A stretch of 55,189 bases of DNA, taken from positions 1 through 55,189 of the IMG/VR virus record IMGVR_UViG_3300036859_000189; one strand, written 5' to 3'. Below are positions 1-7,154 of the stretch, piece by piece. The translations under genes and the position numbers were made by a program. This DNA comes from a virus. Numbering within the stretch: the first letter of the stretch is position 1; every line of letters starts with the position of its first letter. The notes beneath the pieces are model-generated. The model worked only from the letters and a program-made list of their open reading frames with translations, ran no database searches and was not told the DNA's origin.

Positions 1-127
1 GTTCTTTAAAAACCTAAAAGACACCACTTGCCGAACGAATTTATACCTATCCAAGTGGCGGGACCAAATCACCTCTGATGATTCGGTAATCGCATTCGCA
101 GGTTCGAATCCTGCACCCCCAGCCAAT
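1..127 (+). repeat. attL: left 127-bp direct repeat ending in a tRNA-type 3' end
   Basis: This stretch is identical, base for base, to 51973-52099; the two copies diverge at the next base on the right. It may extend left beyond the window. The end has a T-arm with stem GCAGG/CCTGC and loop TTCGAAT, then acceptor strand ACCCCCA, discriminator G and an encoded CCA. The A72/G73 pattern and the CATTC before the T-arm recall tRNA-Gln, but no matching 5' acceptor strand (TGGGGGT) lies in the repeat, so the gene identity is open. Phage integration into tRNA 3' ends is well known; here the integrase gene lies beside the other copy. Confidence 0.85.
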
Positions 128-174
128 AGATAGAAATAACATCCGTTTCCGGCAAGGAAGCGGGTTTTTTATTG

Positions 175-195
175 CCCGCCAACGTGCGGGTTTTT
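175..195 (+). terminator. Rho-independent terminator after attL
   Basis: A 5-bp stem CCCGC/GCGGG with a 6-base loop is followed directly by five T. It would end transcription coming through the RNA gene at attL and so insulate the prophage left end. Confidence 0.6.
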
Positions 196-521
196 CAATT
201 CCGTGGCCAATCAAGGTAAGTATTGACCACAGATAGGGCAACCCCCTAAGCCTCAGCGGCTTCACTCATCCTCAAGAGGAAGTAAAGCGACTAGCGACGG
301 CTGAATGAGCTGGATGGAGTTCCAGCAGGTGTTTTAACAATCTGGTGCGCTCCCCGGTGGGAATGCTGCGGTAAAGGCTCATTAGCTGGCAGTGAAAGTC
401 TGCTCCCTCCATGTAGGTAGAACCGCTTAGAGTCTCACCCGAGAGCGCATCAACCAAGACCTTCAGTAAGTACCTGCGGTGAGCAGTAGGGGCTGGAGGA
501 AATCGTATCTTGACAATTTAG

Positions 522-628
522 CTAGGTAGCATGAGAGGGGGAAGGCGAGATATTTTCTATGTGATTCTGCATTACTAGACTATGTACGCCACAAGTGATG
601 AGCTTGTACCCCCTCTCATGCTACCTAG
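522..628 (+). ncRNA. Long hairpin A, candidate structured RNA
   Basis: Two perfectly complementary 20-base arms (522-541 and 609-628) enclose a 67-base loop. No convincing coding frame covers the region. This is the longest perfect stem in the window. No T-run follows the right arm, so it is not a simple terminator. Whether it is transcribed, and from which promoter, cannot be seen. Confidence 0.5.
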
Positions 629-631
629 AAC

Positions 632-765
632 GTTAGACGGTAGCTGATGGCTGGGATATGCAAAAGTGGGTTATAAAAGCGGCCAGCTAATAACTGGTGA
701 CAGGCAAAGTACACGCTTGACTTGGCGGGCCCAATCCCGTCCCCAGCTGCCACCTACCGTCTAAC
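632..765 (+). ncRNA. Long hairpin B, candidate structured RNA
   Basis: Perfect 12-base arms at 632-643 and 754-765 begin three bases after hairpin A. Pairing continues inward with bulges (GCTGGGA near 651 against TCCCCAGC near 740-747). It shares the 10-mer GGCTGGGATA (649-658) with hairpin D (1045-1054), which suggests that these are related RNA units and not chance palindromes. Confidence 0.5.
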
Positions 766-786
766 AGATTGAGCTAGCTTACGAAA

Positions 787-850
787 GTTGAGCGCTCACA
801 CAGGCAGAAACGGCTACGGGCGAACCACGGACCCTGCGTGAACTAGCCCA
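787..850 (+). repeat. Dispersed junction repeat, copy 1
   Basis: This copy runs from a GTTGAGCGCTC block to the pair GCGAACCAC and GAACTAGCCCA. The same layout recurs at gene junctions through the early region to 11810. Here it lies in non-coding DNA between hairpins B and C, which shows that it is a DNA- or RNA-level repeat and not a protein motif. Confidence 0.6.
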
Positions 851-869
851 ACCCAGGTAACAACCTATT

Positions 870-948
870 CAGGTACATGCAGATAGATTTGTGCGGTAGG
901 GGCAGCGAGCTCCATCAATCCAGAGATGATACCTACCGCACACACCTG
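870..948 (+). ncRNA. Hairpin C, candidate structured RNA
   Basis: Perfect 11-base arms TGTGCGGTAGG (890-900) and CCTACCGCACA (932-942) carry an outer extension CAGGT/ACCTG. Soon after the stem comes AGGGGAACA, which is also found just after hairpin D, again hinting at a repeated RNA unit. Confidence 0.45.
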
Positions 949-1021
949 TCTACATGACAGGGGAACACTTGTCTGGCACTGCCTCACACGAGCGTCATTA
1001 CGATGGTGCTGGATGAGTCTA

Positions 1022-1092
1022 CACAGGTAGCTTGGGCTGTCATCGGCTGGGATAAGGCCGTGTCAGCACAGGGCGGCCCAAGTCTGCGTAGG
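1022..1092 (+). ncRNA. Hairpin D, candidate structured RNA
   Basis: Arms CTTGGGC (1031-1037) and GCCCAAG (1076-1082) have an outer CAG/CTG extension and an inner CGGC/GCCG stem around the shared 10-mer GGCTGGGATA. It lies directly upstream of the first clear gene at 1122, so it could also act as a 5' leader structure. Confidence 0.4.
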
Positions 1093-1121
1093 GGAACATT
1101 AACTTAAGGGAGTGGGAGAAT

Positions 1122-1304
1122 ATGAGCGACAAAACATTAGTCGGCGTAAACGCTGGCATCGCATTGTTCGTCTTCGTAGGTTGTACCTACTGGACGATTC
1201 TCAGGTTCGTGCCAACACAAGGCACATGGTTGAGATACGCCCTGCCGCTGATACCAATAGGCTTAGGCCTGGTTCAGCTAGCGCCGTATCTGAAGAAGAA
1301 ATAG
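1122..1304 (+). CDS. Small two-helix membrane protein
   Basis: A 60-residue protein with two hydrophobic stretches, about residues 8-28 and 39-54, and a basic KKK tail, so probably an inner-membrane hairpin protein. I chose this frame over an overlapping frame at 1112 because it has a purine-rich GGGAGTGGGAG site before the ATG and a sensible hydrophobic pattern. It is the first gene of the early region. Function is unknown; roles such as superinfection exclusion are known for such phage proteins but nothing here shows one. Confidence 0.65.
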   Translation: MSDKTLVGVNAGIALFVFVGCTYWTILRFVPTQGTWLRYALPLIPIGLGLVQLAPYLKKK

Positions 1305-1367
1305 GAGTCGGTTAGACTGGCGCTGGTTGCGAGCCACTCCTCGTTGCCAGCACTGGCCTAACCGGCC

Positions 1368-1403
1368 GAGGGAGGCGAAGGGTTCTTAGTCGTCGCCTCC
1401 CTC
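1368..1403 (+). other. Perfect 11-bp hairpin between early genes
   Basis: Arms GAGGGAGGCGA (1368-1378) and TCGCCTCCCTC (1393-1403) enclose 14 bases, with no T-run after them. It lies in the 285-bp gap 1305-1589, which holds a second, imperfect hairpin at about 1315-1365 and no gene that I can support. It may be an mRNA-stabilising structure or a further member of the left-end RNA set. Confidence 0.4.
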
Positions 1404-1589
1404 CAGGACCACCGGCTCAGGTAAGCCGATAGGGAAGCGTATATCCGAACCCACTGGCGAATGAAGACCCAAGGGAGCCAGAGGGATAAGACGCATTACC
1501 TGAACCAGTGTTCCGTTCTGCCGGGGCGAGAGACTAGCCCTACACTTGTGCTCTCGTCCTTGCAGATTGGTTAAAGCAAAGGAGAAATT

Positions 1590-1796
1590 ATGCAACCCGA
1601 TGAAGACGAAATGGAAGATTTAGACGGAATAGTTGGTCGTGGAGCCGGAGACCCTGACATACACGGGTATCCAGGTGAACCCCCGATAGGCGATCCTGAA
1701 CGCTATGACTTTGAACCCGAGGAGGTTAATCCTCCGGTCTATCACTACCACGGCGTAACGCAGTGTGCGGAAAGGCACGATGAACCGGCCTTTTGA
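1590..1796 (+). CDS. Hypothetical acidic protein
   Basis: A 68-residue, strongly acidic protein rich in Pro, Gly and Tyr. A good ribosome binding site AAAGGAG lies 6 bases before the ATG. The 3' end overlaps the next gene by 17 bases, as is usual in this compact region. I do not recognise the family. DNA-mimic inhibitors are also small and acidic, but that is only a thought. Confidence 0.6.
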   Translation: MQPDEDEMEDLDGIVGRGAGDPDIHGYPGEPPIGDPERYDFEPEEVNPPVYHYHGVTQCAERHDEPAF

Positions 1797-2019
1797 TTTG
1801 CTCACGATAGAGAAGATCGAAGCGCTGCAAGCCGAAGCCAAAGAAAAGGGTATGGAGGTGGACTGGGAGGCCGGAAAACTCGTCCCCAGAAAGTACGCAG
1901 GGATGTCCCACCACCAACGGGACGCGGTCGCCGCAGCGGACACGAGACGCCAACATTACAAAGATTTGAACGATCAGCAAGATAACGACGCCGCAAGTCC
2001 TGAACAGGCTTGGGCGTAG
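1780..2019 (+). CDS. Hypothetical early protein
   Basis: A 79-residue, mostly helical charged protein with the stretch IEKIEALQAEAKEKG near its N-terminus. I place the start at the ATG at 1780, preceded by GGAAAGG; a longer frame from GTG 1765 is possible. It overlaps the upstream gene and is followed by a new ribosome site 7 bases before the next gene. No family recognised. Confidence 0.6.
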   Translation: MNRPFDLLTIEKIEALQAEAKEKGMEVDWEAGKLVPRKYAGMSHHQRDAVAAADTRRQHYKDLNDQQDNDAASPEQAWA

Positions 2020-2026
2020 GAGACAT

Positions 2027-2341
2027 ATGGCTAAACCAAAGAATCACATTCCAGGACTTTCAGAAAAGCTCCAAGTGTATGCAGACTCACGTTTGCTCGA
2101 TCTACACCAGTACTCGCCCTACCACGCCAGGATTATGGACGGCGGGTTTGTTGTCCTTGATATTTGGACAACTGGTCGCTACTACATTCTGACCACTGAC
2201 TACGACGAAATGACTGACGGAAATGTTATCGAGCGTGGGGGAGAAAAGGGACAGGTACCAATCTCAAGTGTTGAGGATTTAGAAAGTTTCCTAGATTTAA
2301 TATTTTTCCCAGGGAAAGGGGACGCAGATGAGCAGAAGTAA
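2027..2341 (+). CDS. Hypothetical early protein
   Basis: A 104-residue protein with TAGGAG before its ATG. The sequence alternates short strands and helices (VVLDIWTTGRYYILTT in the middle, an amphipathic SVEDLESFLDLIFF near the end), suggesting a small alpha/beta fold. Its last 14 bases overlap the next gene, so the two are probably translated together. Function unknown. Confidence 0.65.
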   Translation: MAKPKNHIPGLSEKLQVYADSRLLDLHQYSPYHARIMDGGFVVLDIWTTGRYYILTTDYDEMTDGNVIERGGEKGQVPISSVEDLESFLDLIFFPGKGDADEQK

Positions 2342-3014
2342 CCCAACGCCGACTAACCCGGCGAAGAAGTTTTTTAAGTGGAGCGGCAGCAAAGGCCAGT
2401 TGGTCTACTACGACAAGGAAAAACAGCTCGAAGTTGAAGTCAAGTTACCGTTTGAGTTTTTGGTTCTGGATCAGCTATCTACGATTACGGGTTTTAGTAA
2501 GCCTGAGAAGAGTGGCTATTGGTCCAACGAAGTCCGCTCGACGGTTAAAGAAGAGCTGACTGTAAAAACCGCTACGGGTACTAAATATGTCGGTCTGTAC
2601 AAGAATGATCAGGGCATCGTGCAGATACCGAAGGGTGCGAAATACGCCAAGTCGATATACCTCGCGTTTAAAGAAGGTGACGAGTTTGTGATCGGCAACC
2701 TGAAAGCCTCCGGTTCTGCTCTGACGGCTTGGATCGAGTTGAGTAATAGAAAAGTCGTTGAACTCGGCAAAATCACTATAACTGGCTCAGAGGTGGTGGA
2801 CGGCGATCTGGGCGAATATCACGTTCCAACATTTGAGTGGAGCAACGCTACGGCCGAAGAAGACGACGCTGCTAAAAAGTTGGATAAAGAACTCCAGATT
2901 TATTTGAGCCAGTATTTGTCAGCAGCACAGTTTGATCGAGCCTCGCAGCAGGATGGTCAAGAGGAAAGTGTCGATGTGTTAAACGAAGTGTTCCCAGAAG
3001 CAGAGCGCGAGTAA
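2328..3014 (+). CDS. Conserved phage protein, possible ssDNA-binding/recombination accessory
   Basis: A 228-residue protein. Residues about 15-145 look like a compact beta-rich domain (FFKWSGSKGQLVYYDKE, then FEFLVLDQLSTITGF), and the tail after about 170 is very acidic. An OB-type core with an acidic C-terminal tail is the layout of single-strand DNA-binding proteins, and the NinG-like nuclease two genes downstream supports a recombination role. I recognise the sequence style from other phage genomes but not a proven function. Confidence 0.6.
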   Translation: MSRSNPTPTNPAKKFFKWSGSKGQLVYYDKEKQLEVEVKLPFEFLVLDQLSTITGFSKPEKSGYWSNEVRSTVKEELTVKTATGTKYVGLYKNDQGIVQIPKGAKYAKSIYLAFKEGDEFVIGNLKASGSALTAWIELSNRKVVELGKITITGSEVVDGDLGEYHVPTFEWSNATAEEDDAAKKLDKELQIYLSQYLSAAQFDRASQQDGQEESVDVLNEVFPEAERE

Positions 3015-3031
3015 TACCTGAGGGGGTATAG

Positions 3032-3361
3032 ATGCACAAGCAACTAGACTGGCTCGATCAGTTAGAAACGAACAGACGGCCATATATCGAAGAAGCCCGG
3101 CAAACCGCCCGGAAGCTTCTTTCAACGCGCCCCTACATCACGATTGATGATGTTAGGGCAGTTCTCCCGCCTCCAGAAGGAGTAGACCCTCGGGTTATGG
3201 GAGCGGTCTTTAAGCAGGACGAATTTGTGAGCGTGGGCTGGACGACCAGCAAGCGGAAGGTAAATCATCGCCGGCCGATTCAGCGGTTTAAGCTGAAATA
3301 TGATCCGCCTGAGGACGATCCGGATGAAACGCCGGAGCGGGAATATCCCGATGTCGCCTAG
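3032..3361 (+). CDS. Conserved phage protein beside the NinG-like nuclease
   Basis: A 109-residue basic protein. The middle (ITIDDVRAVLPPPEGVDPR, then VGAVFK-like and VGWTTSKRK) looks like a small winged-helix domain: an opening helix, a Pro-rich turn and a basic wing. The ribosome site GAGGGGG lies 9 bases before the ATG. It overlaps the start of the next gene by 11 bases. This type is common next to phage recombination genes, so a DNA-binding role in replication or recombination is likely but unproven. Confidence 0.6.
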   Translation: MHKQLDWLDQLETNRRPYIEEARQTARKLLSTRPYITIDDVRAVLPPPEGVDPRVMGAVFKQDEFVSVGWTTSKRKVNHRRPIQRFKLKYDPPEDDPDETPEREYPDVA

Positions 3362-3734
3362 CGTAGCAAAGCTCAAGAAGAAAGCGGACGCGGCGTTCAG
3401 TTTGTACATCCGTCACAGAGACTCTAAAGACGGCCTGACGCAATGTATTACCTGCCCTGCCAGACGCCCGGTAAAGGAAATGCAGGCAGGGCATTTTGTC
3501 CGCAGGTCAGTTAATCTTCTTCGCTACAACGAAGAGAACGTCAACGCCCAGTGCCCCAGTTGCAACGTCTGGAAGTACGGAGAGCAGTACTTATACGCCC
3601 TTGCATTGGATGAGAAGTACGGTCCTGGAACCGCTGAGAGGTTGATGTCTCAGAGATTCAAGATGCACAAACTGACCATTCCCGAGTTGGAAGAAATTAT
3701 TAGATACAGCAAAGAACAGATTAAGGAGGTATAA
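3351..3734 (+). CDS. ninG: NinG-like recombination nuclease
   Basis: A 127-residue protein matching the lambda NinG (Rap) family: it starts with LKKKADAAFSLYIRHRD, then C-x2-C (CITC), the AGHFVRRS motif, and N-x4-QC-x2-CN (NVNAQCPSCN). In lambda, NinG acts in Holliday-junction and recombination processing. The paired cysteines and the AGHF histidine fit a zinc-bound HNH-like fold. I place the start at ATG 3351, since the frame upstream of it overlaps the preceding gene deeply and lacks family similarity. Confidence 0.8.
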   Translation: MSPSVAKLKKKADAAFSLYIRHRDSKDGLTQCITCPARRPVKEMQAGHFVRRSVNLLRYNEENVNAQCPSCNVWKYGEQYLYALALDEKYGPGTAERLMSQRFKMHKLTIPELEEIIRYSKEQIKEV

Positions 3735-3735
3735 G

Positions 3736-4098
3736 TTGTCTGGGACGCTTACTGGCGGCAAGAAGGCCGCTGAAAATAACAAGAGGAAGTATGGACGTGA
3801 CTTCTACGCAAAGATCGGATCCAAGGGCGGCAAAGCTTCCACCACGGGCGGCTTCTACGCCAATCGTGAGTTAGCGAGCATCGCTGGGGCTAAGGGCGGT
3901 AAAAGGGGCCACAGAACGGCAGACACACCGGATGAACTTTTCGTTAGACTTTGGAACTGTTCACCCAGCCCCGCCACGGTGGCGAAGGTTCTTGACCAGA
4001 AACAATCTACCGCTGTTAACCGAGCGGTCCGCTTGAGAAAGAAAGGCTATGTTCTCAAGCCTATGCCCAAGGGAAGATATGCGAAAAGTAAATCATGA
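3736..4098 (+). CDS. KGG-motif protein with C-terminal helix-turn-helix
   Basis: A 120-residue basic protein starting at TTG with a strong AAGGAGG site. Residues about 25-55 hold two KGG-type repeats (KIGSKGGKAS and AGAKGGKRG), as in bacterial KGG stress proteins, whose motif probably binds nucleic acid. The C-terminal part (ATVAKVLDQKQSTAVNRAVRLRKKG, split by position) reads as a helix-turn-helix. It is a candidate small DNA-binding regulator; no CI-like repressor is otherwise visible in this prophage. Confidence 0.65.
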   Translation: MSGTLTGGKKAAENNKRKYGRDFYAKIGSKGGKASTTGGFYANRELASIAGAKGGKRGHRTADTPDELFVRLWNCSPSPATVAKVLDQKQSTAVNRAVRLRKKGYVLKPMPKGRYAKSKS

Positions 4099-4289
4099 CG
4101 ATCCAGGCAGCTCAGTATATGACAAACAGACACAACAGTTTCAAGAAGACGTACAGGCTCGGAGAAAAGCCGTCAAACACGCGGTCAAAGCTATTCACCG
4201 CCGCAGCCGTAGCTGGCTGGATAAGTTTCGGGGTCGTGGTGTTTAAGCCTACGTGGGTGTTGGAAGTGTTACTAAATTTATTTAAGTGA
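4095..4289 (+). CDS. Small single-pass membrane protein
   Basis: A 64-residue protein whose ATG overlaps the stop of the upstream gene (ATGA), so it is translationally coupled. The first half is basic; the second half has a hydrophobic span, about residues 34-50 (FTAAAVAGWISFGVVVF), followed by a further hydrophobic tail. A competing frame at 4049 lacks this pattern. Function unknown. Confidence 0.55.
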   Translation: MTIQAAQYMTNRHNSFKKTYRLGEKPSNTRSKLFTAAAVAGWISFGVVVFKPTWVLEVLLNLFK

Positions 4290-4300
4290 GGAGAAGCAAG

Positions 4301-5281
4301 ATGACACTAAAGTTTAAGCTTACGGACGAGACGAAGATCAACGCCTTTGGTGTGAAGTTGTTCCGTATTGAGGCTATCATGGACATTTCAGCGCGGAGTG
4401 TAAAGAAGGGCGATAAAGGCGGTTGGGTATCTAGCGAGAAGCTTGATAACGGTAACGCCAGGGTGTCCGGTGACGCCTGGGTGTCCGGTAACGCCGAGGT
4501 GTTCGGTGACGCCAGGGTGTCCGGTGACGCCAGGGTGTCCGGTGACGCCTGGGTGTCCGGTAACGCCGAGGTGTTCGGTGACGCCAGGGTGTCCGGTGAC
4601 GCCAGGGTGTCCGGTAACGCCGAGGTGTTCGGTGACGCCTGGGTGTCCGGTAACGCCGAGGTGTTCGGTGACGCCTGGGTGTTCGGTGACGCCAGGGTGT
4701 CCGGTGACGCCAGGGTGTCCGGTGACGCCGAGGTGTTCGGTGACGCCAGGGTGTCCGGTGACGCCAGGGTGTTCGGTAACGCCAGGGTGTCCGGTGACGC
4801 CGAGGTGTTCGGTGACGCCAGGGTGTCCGGTGACGCCTGGGTGTCCGGTAACGCCGAGGTGTTCGGTAACGCCGAGGTGTTCGGTGACGCCAGGGTGTTC
4901 GGTGACGCCAGGGTGTTCGGTGACGCCAGGGTGTTCGGTGACGCCTGGGTGTCCGGTGACGCCAGGTCTATTAAAGCCGACTTGTGGGAGCTGCTGTTAC
5001 ACGCTATTCCTGAAATCCCCGCTCTCAGACAGGCGATTGTCGATGGCAAAGTAGATGGCTCAGTATACGAGGGTGAGTGCGCTTGTTTGTGCGGCACGAT
5101 TGCTAACGTGAGACAGTGTAGTTACAAAGAACTCGAAGGTATAGACCCTAATAGCAATCGTCCCGCCGAGGCGTACTTCATGGGCATTAAAAAGGGTGAT
5201 ACTCCAGAGACTAATCCAATTGCTAAAGAAGTGCTTGGGTGGATTGACGAACTCCTGGCGTTGCTTAAGGCCGCGAACTAG
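4301..5281 (+). CDS. Hexapeptide-repeat left-handed beta-helix protein
   Basis: A 326-residue protein. The N-terminus ends in [22 protein letters not shown], split here as the motif GGWVSSEKL, which leads into about 28 six-residue repeats of the type [12 protein letters not shown] (residues about 51-222). Such repeats fold as a left-handed beta helix, and this GGWV-plus-repeat layout is known in E. coli YdcK-like and phage-borne proteins. The C-terminal domain of about 100 residues holds a CACLCG motif. I choose ATG 4301 with GAGGAGAAG before it over GTG 4286. It sits among early genes, so it is not clearly a tail fibre. Confidence 0.75.
   Translation: MTLKFKLTDETKINAFGVKLFRIEAIMDISARSVKKGDKGGWVSSEKLDNGNARVSGDAWVSGNAEVFGDARVSGDARVSGDAWVSGNAEVFGDARVSGDARVSGNAEVFGDAWVSGNAEVFGDAWVFGDARVSGDARVSGDAEVFGDARVSGDARVFGNARVSGDAEVFGDARVSGDAWVSGNAEVFGNAEVFGDARVFGDARVFGDARVFGDAWVSGDARSIKADLWELLLHAIPEIPALRQAIVDGKVDGSVYEGECACLCGTIANVRQCSYKELEGIDPNSNRPAEAYFMGIKKGDTPETNPIAKEVLGWIDELLALLKAAN
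4451..4966 (+). repeat. 18-bp tandem repeat array, about 28.7 copies
   Basis: Nearly identical units of GGTGACGCCAGGGTGTCC follow each other without a gap. The variants change one to three bases per unit (GTGAC/GTAAC, CCAGG/CCTGG/CCGAG, GTCC/GTTC). Each unit encodes one hexapeptide of the beta-helix protein. The DNA-level identity means that copy number can change by slippage or recombination, giving proteins of different length. Confidence 0.9.
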
Positions 5282-5293
5282 CAGGGAAAATGC

Positions 5294-5542
5294 ATGAACT
5301 ATAGACATTTTCTTGAAGAGAAGCACTGGAGCAGGTTCTTAGATTGGCTTAGCGAAGTGTCCTTTGACCCTCGTAACGGTGAGCACATCGACACGATCTT
5401 CTGGTGGTGGATTATCAATGTCCAGTTCCCGGCAGAAGACGAAAAGCGTGCTAAAGAAGTCGAGCGGGAAGGGTCTAACCCCACGCCTACGAGCGAACCA
5501 CCAGCCGCCGAAGGCGCGGGAACTAGCCAGGAGGGCTTATGA
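5294..5542 (+). CDS. Hypothetical early protein with repeat-encoded tail
   Basis: An 82-residue protein with an aromatic-rich N-terminal half (HFLEEKHWSRFLDWL, TIFWWWIINVQF). The last third is a Pro/Glu-rich tail encoded by copy 2 of the dispersed junction repeat, so it is probably an add-on and not part of the fold. It overlaps the next gene by 4 bases. Function unknown. Confidence 0.6.
   Translation: MNYRHFLEEKHWSRFLDWLSEVSFDPRNGEHIDTIFWWWIINVQFPAEDEKRAKEVEREGSNPTPTSEPPAAEGAGTSQEGL
5459..5529 (+). repeat. Dispersed junction repeat, copy 2
   Basis: GTCGAGCGGG, then GCGAACCACCAG and GGAACTAGCCAG, with the same order and spacing as the other copies. It forms the 3' end of the gene at 5294 and stops just before the ribosome site of the next gene. 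Confidence 0.65.
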
Positions 5543-5928
5543 GTAAGACACCCACCACAGACGTTAAGAGCTCCCCAGGTGTAGCCGTGGTTAGCCGTCG
5601 TAATCTCAGGCGCGGGCAAGCCAGTCTGTACGACCTTATAGTTTCAAAGCTCGATACGGGAGAACGCATCACGCTCGACGAAGCTGAGAATATCTGGCGC
5701 ACGAAGGTCTGTCGCAACATGCTTAAAGGCGTTCCGCACTCTTACAGATTCTACCCCGCTGAAGACGGTACAAATAATTGGTATGGCAGGTACGACCCTA
5801 TGTCGCGTGACGAAATCACTTTCACCGTGCTCAACTGGCTTACCAAAAACATCGGTATCTTAGTCATCCGAGGGTACTTGAAAGTCATACCCATGATTGA
5901 GCTAGAGCCAGCAAGGAGCCTTAAATGA
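5539..5928 (+). CDS. Hypothetical early protein
   Basis: A 129-residue protein with AGGAGG before its ATG. The N-terminal 25 residues are low in complexity, and the rest is a mixed alpha/beta sequence (ASLYDLIVSKLDTGERITLDEAENIW, in two halves, then ITFTVLNWLTKNIGILVIRGYLKV). The second half resembles a winged-helix pattern, but I do not recognise a family. It overlaps the next gene by 4 bases. Confidence 0.6.
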   Translation: MSKTPTTDVKSSPGVAVVSRRNLRRGQASLYDLIVSKLDTGERITLDEAENIWRTKVCRNMLKGVPHSYRFYPAEDGTNNWYGRYDPMSRDEITFTVLNWLTKNIGILVIRGYLKVIPMIELEPARSLK

Positions 5929-6095
5929 CCACCGAAGTCGAGCGCTCTCCTCTGCTCACGCGTGCCCGTACGAACCACCGGCTCCTGCGCAAACTAGTCC
6001 ACATCCACAAATACACCACAACAGGGGACAACCTCTACACCTACACCAAAACCTGCCCCTGCGGAAAGACTAAGACAATAAGGAGGAACATGTAA
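5925..6095 (+). CDS. Small basic protein with CPCG motif
   Basis: A 56-residue protein whose ATG overlaps the stop of the previous gene (ATGA) and whose stop overlaps the next ATG (TAATG), so coupling on both sides supports it. The first 25 residues are encoded by copy 3 of the dispersed repeat. The C-terminus has TCPCGKTKT, half of a zinc-ribbon-like knuckle. Function unknown. Confidence 0.55.
   Translation: MTTEVERSPLLTRARTNHRLLRKLVHIHKYTTTGDNLYTYTKTCPCGKTKTIRRNM
5937..6000 (+). repeat. Dispersed junction repeat, copy 3
   Basis: GTCGAGCGCTC, then ACGAACCACCGG and GCGCAAACTAGTCC. Here the repeat lies at the 5' end of a small gene and is read in a different frame (ARTNHR) from copies 2 and 7, which argues that the repeat is kept at DNA or RNA level. 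Confidence 0.6.
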
Positions 6096-6766
6096 TGAAG
6101 ATCATTACTAAAGTGGTCGTCGGTTCACGTCTCCACAACCTTCATACTGAGAAGTCAGACTATGACTATCGTGGCGTACATATAAACGACCTTAAGGATG
6201 TTCTAAGCCCTTTTGCCAAGACGCGGAGCACTACATGGATCGAGGGCGACGAAGACAATACCAGCTACGAGCTGGCGGAGTTCTGCAAACATGCCACACA
6301 AGGCAGCGCTACCATCCTTGAAGTCTTTTTCTCTAACCAAATTATTGAGTCCTCGCCGATAGCCGACGAACTGCGGGCTAACTGGCAGAAATTCATGGAC
6401 ACCGACAAGTTTGTACTCGCTAGCCGGGGGTACGCGCATAACCAGTACAATAAGATGCAGTTGTTTGAACCTGACCAGCGCACGCCTAAATTCGCTGTAG
6501 CCTACGTCCGGGTGTTGTGGCAATGCGCGGAGTTTCTAAAGGCCGGAGAATTCCCTTGCCAAATTACCGAACCGTACGTGCATGACTTCCTCATGGATGT
6601 GAAGAACAACTTTAGCATCAAGTACGTCCCTAAACTTACTGAAATGTTCATGGAAATGCAGAAGCGTGTCACCGATGCGTACAGCCACCCGGCCCTGAGA
6701 CTAAAGCCAGACATTAATTGGATCGAGGAGTTTATCTACGATGCGTACACCAGCAATAATCTGTGA
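6095..6766 (+). CDS. RlaP-like nucleotidyltransferase
   Basis: A 223-residue protein of the polymerase-beta superfamily in the RlaP type (RNA-ligase-associated nucleotidyltransferase). The signature GSRLHNLHTEKSDYDYRGV starts at residue 10: the GS pair and the acidic pair D22/D24 match the nucleotide- and metal-binding site. The family is tied to RNA repair. It overlaps the next gene, a T4-type 3' phosphatase, by 26 bases, so the two probably act together on broken RNA ends, for example tRNAs cut by a host anticodon nuclease. No RNA ligase was seen. Confidence 0.75.
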   Translation: MKIITKVVVGSRLHNLHTEKSDYDYRGVHINDLKDVLSPFAKTRSTTWIEGDEDNTSYELAEFCKHATQGSATILEVFFSNQIIESSPIADELRANWQKFMDTDKFVLASRGYAHNQYNKMQLFEPDQRTPKFAVAYVRVLWQCAEFLKAGEFPCQITEPYVHDFLMDVKNNFSIKYVPKLTEMFMEMQKRVTDAYSHPALRLKPDINWIEEFIYDAYTSNNL

Positions 6767-7154
6767 CATCGACGGCACTCTCGCGCACATGAAAGACCGT
6801 AGCCCATATGACTACTCCAAGGTGTCAGAGGACGAGGTTGACCACGCTATTAGGCTCCTGCTTATCCAAATGGGGCGCGTTTGTGCGGTCATCCTTGTTT
6901 CTGGTAGAAAGTCCTGGTGCAAAACCGATACTGAACAGTGGCTTAAGGACAATCGCGTCGCCTACGATTATCTATTCATGGATCGTCAAACCGATGACAA
7001 CCGCAAAGACACCATCATTAAACAAGAAATGTACGAGCAGCATATCAAAGGGAAGTATGATGTCCTGTTCGTGCTAGACGACCGCCAACAGGTCGTGGAC
7101 TTTTGGAGAAGCGTGGGCCTTAAATGCCTACAAGTGGCGAAGGGAGATTTCTAA
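6741..7154 (+). CDS. Polynucleotide 3'-phosphatase, T4 PseT C-terminal type (HAD)
   Basis: A 137-residue HAD-family phosphatase. DIDGTLAHMKDRSPYDYSKV (D9 and D11 are the catalytic pair) and the ending LDDRQQVVDFWRSVGLKCL match the phosphatase half of T4 polynucleotide kinase/phosphatase, which removes 3' or 2',3'-cyclic phosphates from RNA. The kinase half with its P-loop is absent; the length equals the phosphatase domain alone. It is translated together with the RlaP-like gene. Confidence 0.85.
   Translation: MRTPAIICDIDGTLAHMKDRSPYDYSKVSEDEVDHAIRLLLIQMGRVCAVILVSGRKSWCKTDTEQWLKDNRVAYDYLFMDRQTDDNRKDTIIKQEMYEQHIKGKYDVLFVLDDRQQVVDFWRSVGLKCLQVAKGDF

Noticed and set aside
1-127. Att repeat as the 3' end of a tmRNA gene
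   Set aside because: Phages often use ssrA, but the discriminator here is G and position 70 is C, whereas alanine-charged tmRNA needs the G-U pair and usually ends in ACCA; the GGAC block before the T-arm is also missing.
272-457. Minus-strand frame of 61 codons near the left end
   Set aside because: It starts at TTG without a well-placed ribosome site, stands alone against the direction of all other phage genes and overlaps a hairpin-rich region. The composition is plausible for a protein, so it may deserve a look, but I could not support it.
4301-4966. CRISPR array
   Set aside because: The repeats follow each other without spacers and are in frame with a protein, so this is a tandem coding repeat.
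4282-5097. Long minus-strand frame and a second plus-strand frame over the 18-bp repeats
   Set aside because: Any frame stays open across an 18-bp repeat array without stop codons. Only the frame of the gene at 4301 has a ribosome site and unique domains on both sides of the repeats.
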